Positions 52,068 through 60,415 of a stretch of DNA of 64,000 bases are shown piece by piece. Source of the DNA: Fluviicola sp. (GTDB lineage: Bacteria; Bacteroidota; Bacteroidia; Flavobacteriales_D; Crocinitomicaceae); assembly GCA_002734065.2 (NCBI GenBank), contig NVXU02000009.1:26502-90501 (forward strand), read 5' to 3'. The position numbers were made by a program, and so were the translations under genes. The notes under the pieces are model-generated. The model made no database searches. It was not told the DNA's origin and saw only the letters and a program-made list of their open reading frames with translations. Within the stretch, counting starts at the first letter, position 1. Each line of letters starts with the position of its first letter.

Positions 52068-52956
52068 AGACCAAATACAAGAATTGTTTTCTAAGAAATT
52101 AGGAAACTATGAAGCGAAAGTTAACCCACAGCTGTGGAATAATATTGCTTCGCAAGTTGCTGCACAATCAACAACGGTGGCAGCGGGTATTTCTGTGCTT
52201 ACAAAAATAATTATTGGAACAATTTCTGCAGCTGTAATTACAGGTGTGGTCGTTTATAGTTTAAATTCTTCAGAGAATAAACAAGATAAAAAAACACAAA
52301 CTTCTGAATTAGAAAAAATCACTGGCTCGGAGCAAAAACCAAGCAAGACCACGCAAGCGTCTGATAATGAAGAGATTGCCGAGACGTTTTTAGAGGTTAC
52401 CGACGGAGCAACGGAAAATAATAATGCGCTTAGCAATAAAGAAACCAGCAATTCTATTGGTGGTACAGTGATAAACAACGATGAAGTTCTCGTTGAGAAA
52501 ATTAAAAAAGACGAAGAGCCCAAAGGCATTTTAAAGCAAAGAACGAGTGCTACAAATAAGGATGAAAAAGCTATTTCTGATGGCGCGGCGAGCAAAGATC
52601 CAATCGTTTCTCCAATAACCGCACCCACAGCGGGTGCAACTGACCCTGTTGATTATGAATTAGAACAAGTAAAGAAAACGTATTCTATCGAAAAATTACC
52701 CAACACTTTTACACCAAATAACGATGGAAATAATGATTACTTCTTGATAAAAAGTGAAGGGCTTTTAGAATTTAATTTAGTGGTATTAGACGCGAACAAT
52801 AAAACTGTTTACCAAACATCAAACCCTCAATTTAAGTGGGGAGGGGTTGGTATTAACGGAGAACAATTACCAAAAGGGAAGTATGTTTACTTTATTACAG
52901 CCATTGATAGCGCAGGAAATCCTGTAAATGAGTACAGTATTCTAACGATTCACTAA
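52057..52956 (+). CDS. Anti-sigma-like membrane protein with CHU_C/T9SS type B domain
   Basis: The 299-residue product (TTG start, 11 bp overlap with the sigma gene) has no signal peptide. Residues 1-40 (IQELFSKKLGNYEAKVNPQL, WNNIASQVA) resemble the short cytoplasmic end of Bacteroidota anti-sigma proteins. One helix follows (about 43-66, LTKIIIGTISAAVITGVVVY), then a charged linker to about 205. The last 85 residues are a CHU_C domain: NTFTPNNDGNNDYFLI, FKWGGVGINGEQLPKGKYVY, ITAIDSAG. That domain normally sends cargo to type IX secretion. Here it sits outside the inner membrane on a putative sigma partner, so it may sense the T9SS instead of being exported. This is inference from layout. Confidence 0.8.
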   Translation: MKGKDQIQELFSKKLGNYEAKVNPQLWNNIASQVAAQSTTVAAGISVLTKIIIGTISAAVITGVVVYSLNSSENKQDKKTQTSELEKITGSEQKPSKTTQASDNEEIAETFLEVTDGATENNNALSNKETSNSIGGTVINNDEVLVEKIKKDEEPKGILKQRTSATNKDEKAISDGAASKDPIVSPITAPTAGATDPVDYELEQVKKTYSIEKLPNTFTPNNDGNNDYFLIKSEGLLEFNLVVLDANNKTVYQTSNPQFKWGGVGINGEQLPKGKYVYFITAIDSAGNPVNEYSILTIH

Positions 52957-53666
52957 GTTTCGGCTAAGCCTTTTTGATATTCAGCCACTCTTTTTACACC
53001 AAAGTAATAGAAAATCATTCCAACAAACACAAAGAAGTGTCCGATATCGTTTTTATCGAACCATGGAGCTAAATTTATGTTTAAAACCTGAAAAGGCAAA
53101 GATGGGAGCATAATCAAAACGCTGATGACAAAGTGTTTAAACCCAGGGTTAATTCGTTTCATGAAGAAATATCCAAGTATTGCCAATGTAAAAATGAGTC
53201 CGATGGAAGAATTAAGAAGAGGAATTTTCATTGCGGGCTTATAATCACTCGCTAGGTCAACAAAATAAACAACGAAAACTTCTGCAATAACAGCGACGAC
53301 TAACTTTACCTTACTCAATAAAATAAGCGTTTTTCTTAATTTTTCTTTCTCAATAAAAGGTAACATTGCTTGTTCAATAAAAAAGATATAGACAAAGCCC
53401 GAAAACCATCCAAAATACTTACCTGGGACACCCCAGTAATTATAAAACACATGACCTAACCCACCAATAAGAAAGCCCAAGCCAAAAACAATAAAAAAAC
53501 GATACCAGTTTTTAACAAAAGGAGATTGAAAAAAGCTCTTTAATTTAAAAGCAAAGAAAAAAGCAAGAGAGAAAATAATAATATCTCCAATAAAAGCATT
53601 CGGCTCTAAAAGGTCAAGACCGAACCAATGAAACTCTATTTTATCAAACTCTTCTCCGACTAACAT
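52953..53666 (-). CDS. Seven-helix membrane protein of unknown function
   Basis: The 237-residue protein shows about seven helices. Two conserved-looking His segments, GGLGHVFYNYWG and NDIGHFFVFVGMIFYYFG, and an Asp before the second recall the helices of the CREST hydrolase fold (alkaline ceramidases and relatives). That is only a resemblance from memory and residue spacing. I recall a DUF6962-like set with similar wording. It overlaps the anti-sigma-like gene by 4 bp in convergent orientation and precedes the halogenase-like gene by 66 bp in the opposite gap. No substrate can be named. Confidence 0.5.
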   Translation of the reverse strand: MLVGEEFDKIEFHWFGLDLLEPNAFIGDIIIFSLAFFFAFKLKSFFQSPFVKNWYRFFIVFGLGFLIGGLGHVFYNYWGVPGKYFGWFSGFVYIFFIEQAMLPFIEKEKLRKTLILLSKVKLVVAVIAEVFVVYFVDLASDYKPAMKIPLLNSSIGLIFTLAILGYFFMKRINPGFKHFVISVLIMLPSLPFQVLNINLAPWFDKNDIGHFFVFVGMIFYYFGVKRVAEYQKGLAET

Positions 53667-53732
53667 CCAATTTTTTTGGTTTTATAAGGACGCAAAGTTA
53701 ACACATTCCTTACTGAATACAAAAGCCAATAA

Positions 53733-55388
53733 CTAATAGAACCACATTTTTGAAACATCTCCTTTAATTTTTAAGTTTGTCGATAGTCCTTTACTGACTT
53801 CTGTTGGTTTTTTAGCAAGACTCATGCTGTATGGGTCCACTTTTATGTCCATAGATGTTCCATAAATCTTATGGCTCATCAATTTAAACATTTCAACAGC
53901 AATATGTTCTAAAATAAGCACGTTGTCTTTTACTTTTTGTACCAGCTCTTTGGGAGAATGTTGCTCGTCAATTCCCGTGTGAAAACCTTGTAAGAAATGA
54001 ATGTCAAAAGGGTCAACGTAGCGGTTTTCGAATTCTTTGTCATCAAATTCTCCCCATTCTAACAACAATAGTTGCATTTGTTGACTCAAACGACCAAACC
54101 GTTCGCCAACAGCATCTTTTTTTGCAAACAAATCGCGCAAAACGAGAATATCAGTGTAGCCTTTGTTGGTAAAAAGCAATGTTGGAACCGCCCAATAAAC
54201 TGCCCAGTCCCAAAATATTTTTAACACCATAGTCTGTGTTTTCCCCCATAATTTATACTTGTTTTGATAGATGGGAATCCAATTTTCAAACAAGGAATAA
54301 TGCGTTCTTTCGAAGATTTTCAAGCGAGAATGAATATCTTCTCCTGCTAAGTCGCGCAAGATTAAATCTCCAACAAAAGCGTTGTTCAAAGCAATAAAAT
54401 CGGTTCCAGGTGAGTAAAAAGGATCTAAAAACAAGCCAGATTCTCCTGTTATCGCCCAGCGTTCAGTGGAGTATAGTTTTTCGCAAGAATGAGCGAAGTG
54501 TTTCAACACTTTAAAATCTAAAACGTCTTCTTTTTTGTCAATTAGGTTTTTATAAACGATTGGCTCGTTCGCTTTGAACCAATCAAATGCTTTGTCAAGT
54601 TTATTATAGGTGTCAAAAGGATGAATAGCAGGATCAGCCACAATTCCAACACTTGTGTTGCCTGATGCGAGAGGAATAAACCACACCCAATACCCAGCAT
54701 CCATGAAATGTACGGTGCTTAACCTTCTAAGGCCGGGTTCCAAGTAAGTTGACCAGTCTTCATTTTCTGACCAAGAATCGACGTCAATTTCTCCTTTAAT
54801 TCTAAACCAAGCAGAAGATATTCCGTGGTCTAAATCTTGTTTTAATTTTAACTTTCGCTTTAGAAAACTATTTCTGCCCGTTGCATCAACAACCCATAAA
54901 GAAGAAGAATTGTACTCTTGATTATCAATTGTGTAGGATGTTTTTTTCTCTTGAGCATCCAAAAGCACATCTGTTACTTTCGCTCCAAGAACAACCTCCA
55001 CACCTTTTGATTTTACGATTTCTATAAGGTCGTTTTCAAAGGTTCCTCTATCAATTTGATGACTAGGAACAGGAAGCAACTCTCTTGGACCAAGTTCTAC
55101 TCTCTTGTCGATATTTTCTTTTTGATGTGGAGAGAGGAAAAAACGCAAGCCATGTTTTGGCAGTTGTTTTTCTTCTAAATAACCTTTTAAGTCTAGCACT
55201 TCTCGAAGGTAGTGTGTTCCTAATTCCACCGTAGATTCTCCCACTTTATGAGCAGCTTCGGGAGCGTTTCCACTTCGTTTTTCTAGCACTAGAATAGAAA
55301 TACTAGGCTTGTCTTTTATCAATTGAAGGCTTAAAGTTAGACCCGCAAGACCCCCACCTAAAATTACGACATCGTATGGTTTTTTCAT
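53733..55388 (-). CDS. Flavin-dependent monooxygenase, halogenase-like
   Basis: The 551-residue protein opens with a FAD-binding fold GGGLAGL (11-17) and GEST (50-53). It has WVWFIP (234-239), which fits the WxWxIP motif of flavin-dependent halogenases. A second motif, FLDPFYSPG (320-328), fits the FxxPxxSxG signature linking FAD and active site. Lys 78 in LPKHGLRFF lies where tryptophan halogenases carry their catalytic Lys (Lys 79 in PrnA, from memory). A C-terminal extension of about 120 residues is helical. Alternatives are a non-halogenating relative such as a lycopene-cyclase/GGR-like reductase. It stands alone, with no obvious biosynthetic cluster in the window, and precedes the TonB gene with a 77-bp gap. 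Confidence 0.72.
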   Translation of the reverse strand: MKKPYDVVILGGGLAGLTLSLQLIKDKPSISILVLEKRSGNAPEAAHKVGESTVELGTHYLREVLDLKGYLEEKQLPKHGLRFFLSPHQKENIDKRVELGPRELLPVPSHQIDRGTFENDLIEIVKSKGVEVVLGAKVTDVLLDAQEKKTSYTIDNQEYNSSSLWVVDATGRNSFLKRKLKLKQDLDHGISSAWFRIKGEIDVDSWSENEDWSTYLEPGLRRLSTVHFMDAGYWVWFIPLASGNTSVGIVADPAIHPFDTYNKLDKAFDWFKANEPIVYKNLIDKKEDVLDFKVLKHFAHSCEKLYSTERWAITGESGLFLDPFYSPGTDFIALNNAFVGDLILRDLAGEDIHSRLKIFERTHYSLFENWIPIYQNKYKLWGKTQTMVLKIFWDWAVYWAVPTLLFTNKGYTDILVLRDLFAKKDAVGERFGRLSQQMQLLLLEWGEFDDKEFENRYVDPFDIHFLQGFHTGIDEQHSPKELVQKVKDNVLILEHIAVEMFKLMSHKIYGTSMDIKVDPYSMSLAKKPTEVSKGLSTNLKIKGDVSKMWFY

Positions 55389-55465
55389 AAAAGAGAATTC
55401 TACAAGTCAAAATTAGCTTTTCTGCGAACAGAAACCCAAATTGAAGGCTTTTTTTTAAAGAAAAG

Positions 55466-57922
55466 CTAAAAATTAGCCTTTAAACCTAGATTAAACGCTC
55501 TAGGCATACCCGGTCTTAATCCAGCGGGTCTTCTTGCAACTACATAAACTTCGTTGCTAATATTGGTTGCGTTTGCAAAAAGGGAAATATTCTTGTGTAC
55601 GTTGTAGCTTATACTTGCATCAATAACAAAGTAAGAATCGATTTTATCGCTTGCCAAAATGGTTCCACGACCTGGAGAAGTTCTCATCGCATCGATGTAT
55701 TTTCCGCTTAAACTGAAGTTAAAAAGGTGGTGTTCTACACCCAAAATCACCGTCAGTTGATTATTGGCCATGTAGGGAAATTGATCACCTGCAGAAATTG
55801 ATCCCCAACCTTCGGATTGGCTATCGAAACTATTTAAAAACTTTGCGTTGGTGTAGGAATATACGACACTGACAGGAAGACTAAATGCACTTTTCTCTTT
55901 GAAATAAAGCAAGTCGTAAGTTGCGTTGAATTCTATTCCTGTAGTTTGTGCGGCACCACCATTGAACTGTTCATTTGTTCCTCCTCCACCAGCTGCCTCA
56001 AGGTCTGCACCCAATAAATTGCTGTAATTATTAAAGAATACAACCAATTGCCCAGAAAGACCTTTTCTGTTGTAGCGAGTTCCCAACTCATAGTTGATAC
56101 TTTCTTCGGGCACCAATTCTTTTTTAGACCCAGGAGGAGCGAAACCTTTGTGAACGCCAGCAAAAATGCTCATGGATTTGTTAAGACGATAATCAGCACC
56201 TATGCCTGGAATAAAAACATCAACTGTATTGCTTCGTGTGCTTAAATCCACACCCGTTCTTTCCACATCATTTTTTCCGTAATCCCAGCGAGTTTGTGTG
56301 ATGTTTTCATAACGAATACCAGGAATTACCGTCAGCTTTTTCACTTTAATTTTGTACTGCAAATAGGCAGCCACAGCATTTGCGGTTTCCACGCGGTTGC
56401 TTTCTGTTCCGTGAGTTCCTGCTTTTGTGAGCAACATTACGCCTTCGTTCATTGCGTATTCATCGAACCATTGAAATCGGTCAATTTGATCTTCGTGGAC
56501 ACGCAAACCTAAGTCAATATCATGTTTGATTTTGTTTGTTTTAAAGTTGATATTCAATTTCGTTTGCACTCCTTGAGAATAGTAAGAACGGTTGTTTGCT
56601 TTTACAAAAAGAGCATCATCATTCACACTGTTTCCGCCTTTTAGAACCTCAAAAGCTTCTGGAGTTGCTGAAGGGTCTTCGAGTAATGTGGCAATCTTCG
56701 TTTTAGTCCCTGTGCTGTCTTTTACACGGTCTAATTTGTACCAATTTCTTTTAAAATTAGTTCTGTATGCGACTGTTGTTAATTGGACGTGTTTGGAGAA
56801 TTTAACATTGTGTGTTAGAGAAAATTGTGTTTGTCGCGTGTTAATTTCATCCATTTGCGAGCCAGCATATCTTCGAATAGGGTTGGCATCAAAATCTTCT
56901 TGTGTTAAACCTAAATAAGTTTCGTTAATTGCCCCTAGCGCTTGACCCATCTTAAATGTCAAGGATTGGTATATTTTAGCATCTGGATTGGTGTTTATTC
57001 TAATTTTAGCTAAATAATCTTGTTTAACAAAGCCAGAATTACGAGAAGAACCATTTTTAGCTACATCTATTTGCTTAAAACCATCAGAACTGAATTGAAA
57101 AGTTTCCACCATGTAGGAAACATTTTTATGTGCATTTCCAACCACGACATGCAAGTTTCTTCCGCCAAAACTTCCACCGAGCATTGTTACTTTTCCAGAG
57201 AAAGAAGTTGGAATTTGCGTTGAAATTAAATTAATCGCCCCTCCCGTTGTATAAGGACCGTATTTTATTTGACTGCTTCCTTTTAATATTTCGATTCCCT
57301 GCATTCTGCCCATCGAAGGAAAATAATAAGCGGCGGGCGCAGCATAAGGAGCTGGTGCGATTAAAACCCCATCTTCCATTACTGTGATTTTGGTGTTTCT
57401 TTCTACCCCCGTTCCTCGCAAACCAATGTTTGGAAAGAGACCAAAACCATCTTCTTCTTGCACATTCACCCCCGGAACAGAGCGTAAAACACGGTTGATA
57501 TCTGTGTAGTTGTATTTTTCTAATTCTTTGGGAGAAATGTAATGTACTGACCCCGGGATGTCTTTTATTCCTGTTTCACCACCTGTAACGGTCATTTCAG
57601 GGAGGTTAGAAATAGATTCTGTGAGAGAGAAGTTTAACAAAAGCGTCTCGTTTTCTTTAACAGTGATGGGAGTAATTATTTTTTCATAACCTGTGTAGGA
57701 AACAACGAGGTTGTATTCTCCAACAGAAACATTTTTGATGGAATAATATCCATTACCATTGGTGGTTGCGCCGATATTTTGCTTTTGTAAGTGCACTAAA
57801 ACACCAGGAAAAGTACCCGCACTGTCTGCTGCTGTTATTTTTCCTTCTATGGCGCCCGTTTGTGAATAAGCGGAAGAAAACGCACCTAAAAAAAGAACCA
57901 AGACTAGAATAAGATTTCTCAT
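55466..57922 (-). CDS. TonB-dependent receptor, probably iron-related
   Basis: I take ATG 57922 (MRNLILVLVLFLGAFSSAYS), giving 818 residues. After the signal peptide comes a carboxypeptidase-regulatory-like domain (about 20-100, GAIEGKITAADSAGTFPGVL), the plug (about 115-230, YNYTDINRVLRSVPGVNVQE) and a barrel ending in FNLGLKANF. The overall wording (DGFGLFPNIGLRGTGVERN, ISPKELEKYNYTDINRVLRS) is FecA-like. Such proteins import ferric siderophores, haem or other bulky ligands with energy from TonB. A perfect inverted repeat 30 bp upstream (57952) supports metal regulation. It is the only TonB receptor of the window. Confidence 0.92.
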   Translation of the reverse strand: MRNLILVLVLFLGAFSSAYSQTGAIEGKITAADSAGTFPGVLVHLQKQNIGATTNGNGYYSIKNVSVGEYNLVVSYTGYEKIITPITVKENETLLLNFSLTESISNLPEMTVTGGETGIKDIPGSVHYISPKELEKYNYTDINRVLRSVPGVNVQEEDGFGLFPNIGLRGTGVERNTKITVMEDGVLIAPAPYAAPAAYYFPSMGRMQGIEILKGSSQIKYGPYTTGGAINLISTQIPTSFSGKVTMLGGSFGGRNLHVVVGNAHKNVSYMVETFQFSSDGFKQIDVAKNGSSRNSGFVKQDYLAKIRINTNPDAKIYQSLTFKMGQALGAINETYLGLTQEDFDANPIRRYAGSQMDEINTRQTQFSLTHNVKFSKHVQLTTVAYRTNFKRNWYKLDRVKDSTGTKTKIATLLEDPSATPEAFEVLKGGNSVNDDALFVKANNRSYYSQGVQTKLNINFKTNKIKHDIDLGLRVHEDQIDRFQWFDEYAMNEGVMLLTKAGTHGTESNRVETANAVAAYLQYKIKVKKLTVIPGIRYENITQTRWDYGKNDVERTGVDLSTRSNTVDVFIPGIGADYRLNKSMSIFAGVHKGFAPPGSKKELVPEESINYELGTRYNRKGLSGQLVVFFNNYSNLLGADLEAAGGGGTNEQFNGGAAQTTGIEFNATYDLLYFKEKSAFSLPVSVVYSYTNAKFLNSFDSQSEGWGSISAGDQFPYMANNQLTVILGVEHHLFNFSLSGKYIDAMRTSPGRGTILASDKIDSYFVIDASISYNVHKNISLFANATNISNEVYVVARRPAGLRPGMPRAFNLGLKANF

Positions 57923-57951
57923 AACAATTACTTTATGGGACAAAATTATTA

Positions 57952-57968
57952 TTTAGAACCGTTCTAAA
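57952..57968 (-). promoter_or_regulatory. Perfect inverted repeat, probable metalloregulator operator
   Basis: TTTAGAAC, one base, then GTTCTAAA: a perfect 8-bp inverted repeat with 1-nt spacer, 30 bp before the TonB receptor start. Its form resembles iron-regulator boxes (Fur or DtxR/IdeR type) and its place at the promoter suggests repression in metal-replete cells. Which regulator binds is not known. Confidence 0.6.
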
Positions 57969-58120
57969 CAATACCGTAAAAGTGGTATTTTTGGGAGCGA
58001 TTTGTTGGGCTTTCTTTTGTGAAGGTTCTTACAAAAGTGTTAACAAGGGAATAAGTTGAAAGGCAATCTTACGTGTATTTGCGTTGTAAATAAGGCAAAT
58101 TTTGACCTTCTTGTTTTTAA

Positions 58121-58140
58121 CAAATTTTAACAAATTTTAA
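58121..58140. repeat. Short tandem repeat in the TonB upstream region
   Basis: The unit CAAATTTTAA occurs twice in tandem, with partial copies on each side. It is about 180 bp upstream of the TonB gene and might be a phase-variable spacer or simply low complexity. Confidence 0.4.
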
Positions 58141-58153
58141 CAAAACACCTCCC

Positions 58154-58187
58154 TTTTTCGCAAAATTCAATTGAATTTTGCGAAAAA
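58154..58187. repeat. Perfect 34-bp palindrome, second copy
   Basis: TTTTTCGCAAAATTCAA and its exact reverse complement form a perfect 34-bp palindrome, identical to the inner 34 bp of 24969-25008. The left flanks are also related (CAAAACA followed by C-rich bases). The two copies are 33 kb apart, both in intergenic DNA. Confidence 0.9.
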
Positions 58188-58280
58188 TCGGAATATTTAG
58201 TGTTTTTTAAGCAATTGCAGTTGAATTTATAGCAGACAGCGCCATGCAACTATTGGGTGGGTAAGATGTGCTTAATAGAC

Positions 58281-58325
58281 AATTAAAAAGGGTGACTAAA
58301 AACGAATTTAGCCACCCTTTTAATT
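58281..58325 (-). terminator. Terminator for the lipoprotein gene at 58340
   Basis: A long stem, with AAAAGGGTG and CTAAA pairing with TTTAG and CACCCTTTT around an AACGAA loop (one A-C mismatch), is flanked by A/T runs on both sides. It lies just after the stop of the minus-strand lipoprotein gene, ends that unit, and may work both ways. Confidence 0.82.
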
Positions 58326-58339
58326 ATAAAAAAACGTTC

Positions 58340-58936
58340 TTAAAAATTAGATAATTTTGAAAACTCTCCTCCTTCTAACGAAAGGCTTTCTCCTTTTTCA
58401 GTTATTTGGTCGCCGTTAATTGTAATCGTTCCCATTGAATGATAGTAACTGACCGCTTCATCTTCACCATCTTTTTCAGCTTGTTTTATTTCTGTAATTC
58501 CATCGGCTAAAACAATTTGGTTTAAAGTTAATGCTCTAGGAACATCTTTATACTCTAGCATTACTTTTCCGTTCACGTTTATTGCCACGCCATCATCAGG
58601 CACACTATATCCTGAAAACAGATCCTCTCCGCCAGAATTAAACATGTAACCAGGCGCTTCTCCAGATACAGCTAAATTCTGGTCACTGCTTTCATAAACA
58701 TTAGAATACTTGAAAATCACATCTGAAATCACAACTTTGTTTCCTTTAATCTCCTCGAAGAAGGCTGTTTTGTCCTTATTGTATGCTTTTAACATACCAA
58801 AGCTACTGTATAGTACGGTTTCAACTTTGTCTTCAGCAACTTCTGCTACCTCAGTATTTTCACTCTCCGTTTTTTCTCCTGTTTCGCAAGACATAACCAT
58901 TCCGATTAATCCTACCATAATTAGTACTTTTTTCAT
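58340..58936 (-). CDS. Putative lipoprotein of unknown function
   Basis: The 198-residue product has a short leader ending in VMSC (lipobox, Cys 17), an acidic stretch (GEKTESENTEVAEVAEDKVE) and a soluble domain. KGNKVVISDVIFKYSNVYES and GKVMLEYKDVPRALTLNQIV might form an OB-like beta fold, but I do not recognise the family. It has its own promoter box at 58955 (minus strand TATTTTTG) and a terminator at 58281, so it is monocistronic. Confidence 0.68.
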   Translation of the reverse strand: MKKVLIMVGLIGMVMSCETGEKTESENTEVAEVAEDKVETVLYSSFGMLKAYNKDKTAFFEEIKGNKVVISDVIFKYSNVYESSDQNLAVSGEAPGYMFNSGGEDLFSGYSVPDDGVAINVNGKVMLEYKDVPRALTLNQIVLADGITEIKQAEKDGEDEAVSYYHSMGTITINGDQITEKGESLSLEGGEFSKLSNF

Positions 58937-58954
58937 ATATATTTATTTTTCACC

Positions 58955-58962
58955 AAAAATAC
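58955..58962 (-). promoter_or_regulatory. Promoter -7 box for the 58340 gene
   Basis: The minus strand reads TATTTTTG, matching TAnnTTTG, 18 bp before the ATG at 58936. Confidence 0.6.
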
Positions 58963-59107
58963 GTTCAGTAAATCAGCTGAAAAAATAAAATCAGTGAGTA
59001 ACCGATATTTTCAGTAAGTGAAGCAATTTAACTGTGTGAGGGTTAAAAATTAAAACTCTACCGTAGGGGGAAAGGAGGTGTTTGTTAGAAGGTGTCTTGA
59101 ATATACT

Positions 59108-59135
59108 GGTTACGCTATGGCTAAACACCGTTACG
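59108..59135. repeat. Repeat-like element before the Fic gene block
   Basis: GGTTACGCTATGGCTAAACA followed by CCGTTACG. It shares CTATGGCTAAAC with the 714 element and GGCTAA with those at 60351 and 63729. It lies downstream of the Fic gene (minus strand). A further perfect inverted repeat, GAATGAT TT ATCATTC, follows at 59181-59196. Confidence 0.4.
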
Positions 59136-59228
59136 ATTTCTTAAAGATAAATTTCTTTGTAAGAATAAACATGCGAGTTAGAATGATTTATCATTCGAAG
59201 CGATATTTCGCATTTGAATTTAGGTGAG

Positions 59229-60185
59229 TTATGGTTTCAGTTTATAGGTCGTGTTTTTTTTATCACCCTTCTTTTCAAATACTCCCATTTGTACTCCAAG
59301 TTTTAAATCTCTACTGGCTGTTGCTGAAGAAACATCTGTAAAAACGAACATATAATCTTTTCGTGTAAATGATTTGGTGGAATTACCTGAGAAATAGGCG
59401 ATTCTATCCTCCGAGTTCATTGTTCTATTTTTGAAACTCAGAGTGTCATTTAAAGAGAGATCAATAGCATTTAGCATGTAAATAATGAAAGGTGTTGAGC
59501 TTCCCTTTTTATCGCTTTCTGATAGAGCAGAATAATATTCACGTTGTGTTTTACTGATAAGACTTTCGAATGGGATGAATTCAAATACTGGAAATGATTG
59601 CATTAGAATTAAAGATTGCCATAACCTTCCCATTCTTCCGTTTCCATCTTCAAACGGATGAATAAATTCCATTTCGTAGTGAAAAACACAGCTTTTAATC
59701 AGTTCTATTTCCTTGGAGTTCTTTAGATAACTGAACAAATCTTTCATAAGGTATATGACCTTATCTGGCGGAGGGGGCATGTGTGTGATTTTATCACCAG
59801 TGACAATACCAACTCCTTTTGCCCTGTATTTCCCAGGTAGTTCAACTAATCCCTTCATTAGAACATTGTGAGCGTTCAAAAACGAGTTTTGAGAATATGG
59901 ATCATATGAACTTAAGTCATCGTATGCCTTTATAGTATTGATGACTTCAGAAACATCTTTAATAGGGCCAATGACCCTTTTATTTTCCAGTAAAGCTGTT
60001 ATTTGCTCTTCGGTGAGAGTGTTACCCTCAATACTGAGAGATGAATGAATCGTTTTTATTCGATTTTCTTTTCTAAGTTGTGGAGACGGTTTGTCCAGAA
60101 ATTTGGCGTTTATTTGACCTATTTTCTCAGATATAGAACTTACCAGTTTTAATATTTCAGGAGTAATTTGATAAGGTGGCGTCAT
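59229..60185 (-). CDS. Fic-domain AMP-transferase-like protein
   Basis: The 318-residue protein has a Fic domain with intact HPFEDGNGRMGR (His 176), expected to transfer AMP or another nucleotide group to target proteins. The inhibitory helix is in the N-terminal part (SLSIEGN, Ser 49/Glu 53/Gly 54), so it is a class II, self-inhibited Fic. A Fic_N-like segment precedes it and a small winged-helix-like end (TDVSSATASRDLKLGVQMGV) follows, which could bind DNA. No antitoxin gene is adjacent. It may be a stress-linked enzyme or an autoregulated system, given the repeats at 60190. Confidence 0.9.
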   Translation of the reverse strand: MTPPYQITPEILKLVSSISEKIGQINAKFLDKPSPQLRKENRIKTIHSSLSIEGNTLTEEQITALLENKRVIGPIKDVSEVINTIKAYDDLSSYDPYSQNSFLNAHNVLMKGLVELPGKYRAKGVGIVTGDKITHMPPPPDKVIYLMKDLFSYLKNSKEIELIKSCVFHYEMEFIHPFEDGNGRMGRLWQSLILMQSFPVFEFIPFESLISKTQREYYSALSESDKKGSSTPFIIYMLNAIDLSLNDTLSFKNRTMNSEDRIAYFSGNSTKSFTRKDYMFVFTDVSSATASRDLKLGVQMGVFEKKGDKKNTTYKLKP

Positions 60186-60189
60186 TTCT

Positions 60190-60219
60190 TGATACTATCA
60201 TTTGATACTATCAAATATA
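60190..60219 (-). promoter_or_regulatory. Fic promoter with repeated operator
   Basis: The minus strand has a perfect -7 box TATATTTG (60212-60219). Just downstream lie two copies of TGATACTATCA (60190-60200 and 60203-60213), and TTTGATA C TATCAAA (60201-60215) is a perfect inverted repeat. They lie between the -7 box and the ATG at 60185, a position that suits a repressor. Confidence 0.7.
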
Positions 60220-60317
60220 GTGATTTTTATTTAATATTGGACTTTGGGCATCATTAACGATTTGTGTATGAGTAGTGGCGATTAAAAAGTATTACTTTTC
60301 AGTCGAACACAAAAGTA

Positions 60318-60349
60318 CAAAAAAAGTGCAAACTTTGGGGTTTGCACTT
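60318..60349 (-). terminator. Terminator after the SDR gene
   Basis: A perfect 10-bp stem, AAGTGCAAAC (60324-60333) and GTTTGCACTT (60340-60349), flanks a 6-nt loop. Seven A follow on the plus-strand left side (T run on the minus strand). It ends the leftward SDR transcript from 60416. Confidence 0.85.
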
Positions 60350-60350
60350 A

Positions 60351-60400
60351 CTTAGCCATTACTTATACACTTTGTTGTGCGTTCGTGCTTTATACGTTCA
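60351..60400. repeat. Repeat-like element between Fic and SDR blocks
   Basis: Contains CTTAGCC then TTGTTGTGCGTTCGTGC. The reverse complement shows GCACAAC...GGCTAAG, the same two cores as the element at 63729. It divides the Fic gene from the alkylation-repair operon. Confidence 0.4.
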
Positions 60401-60415
60401 CTTGCTGCCTTTTGT

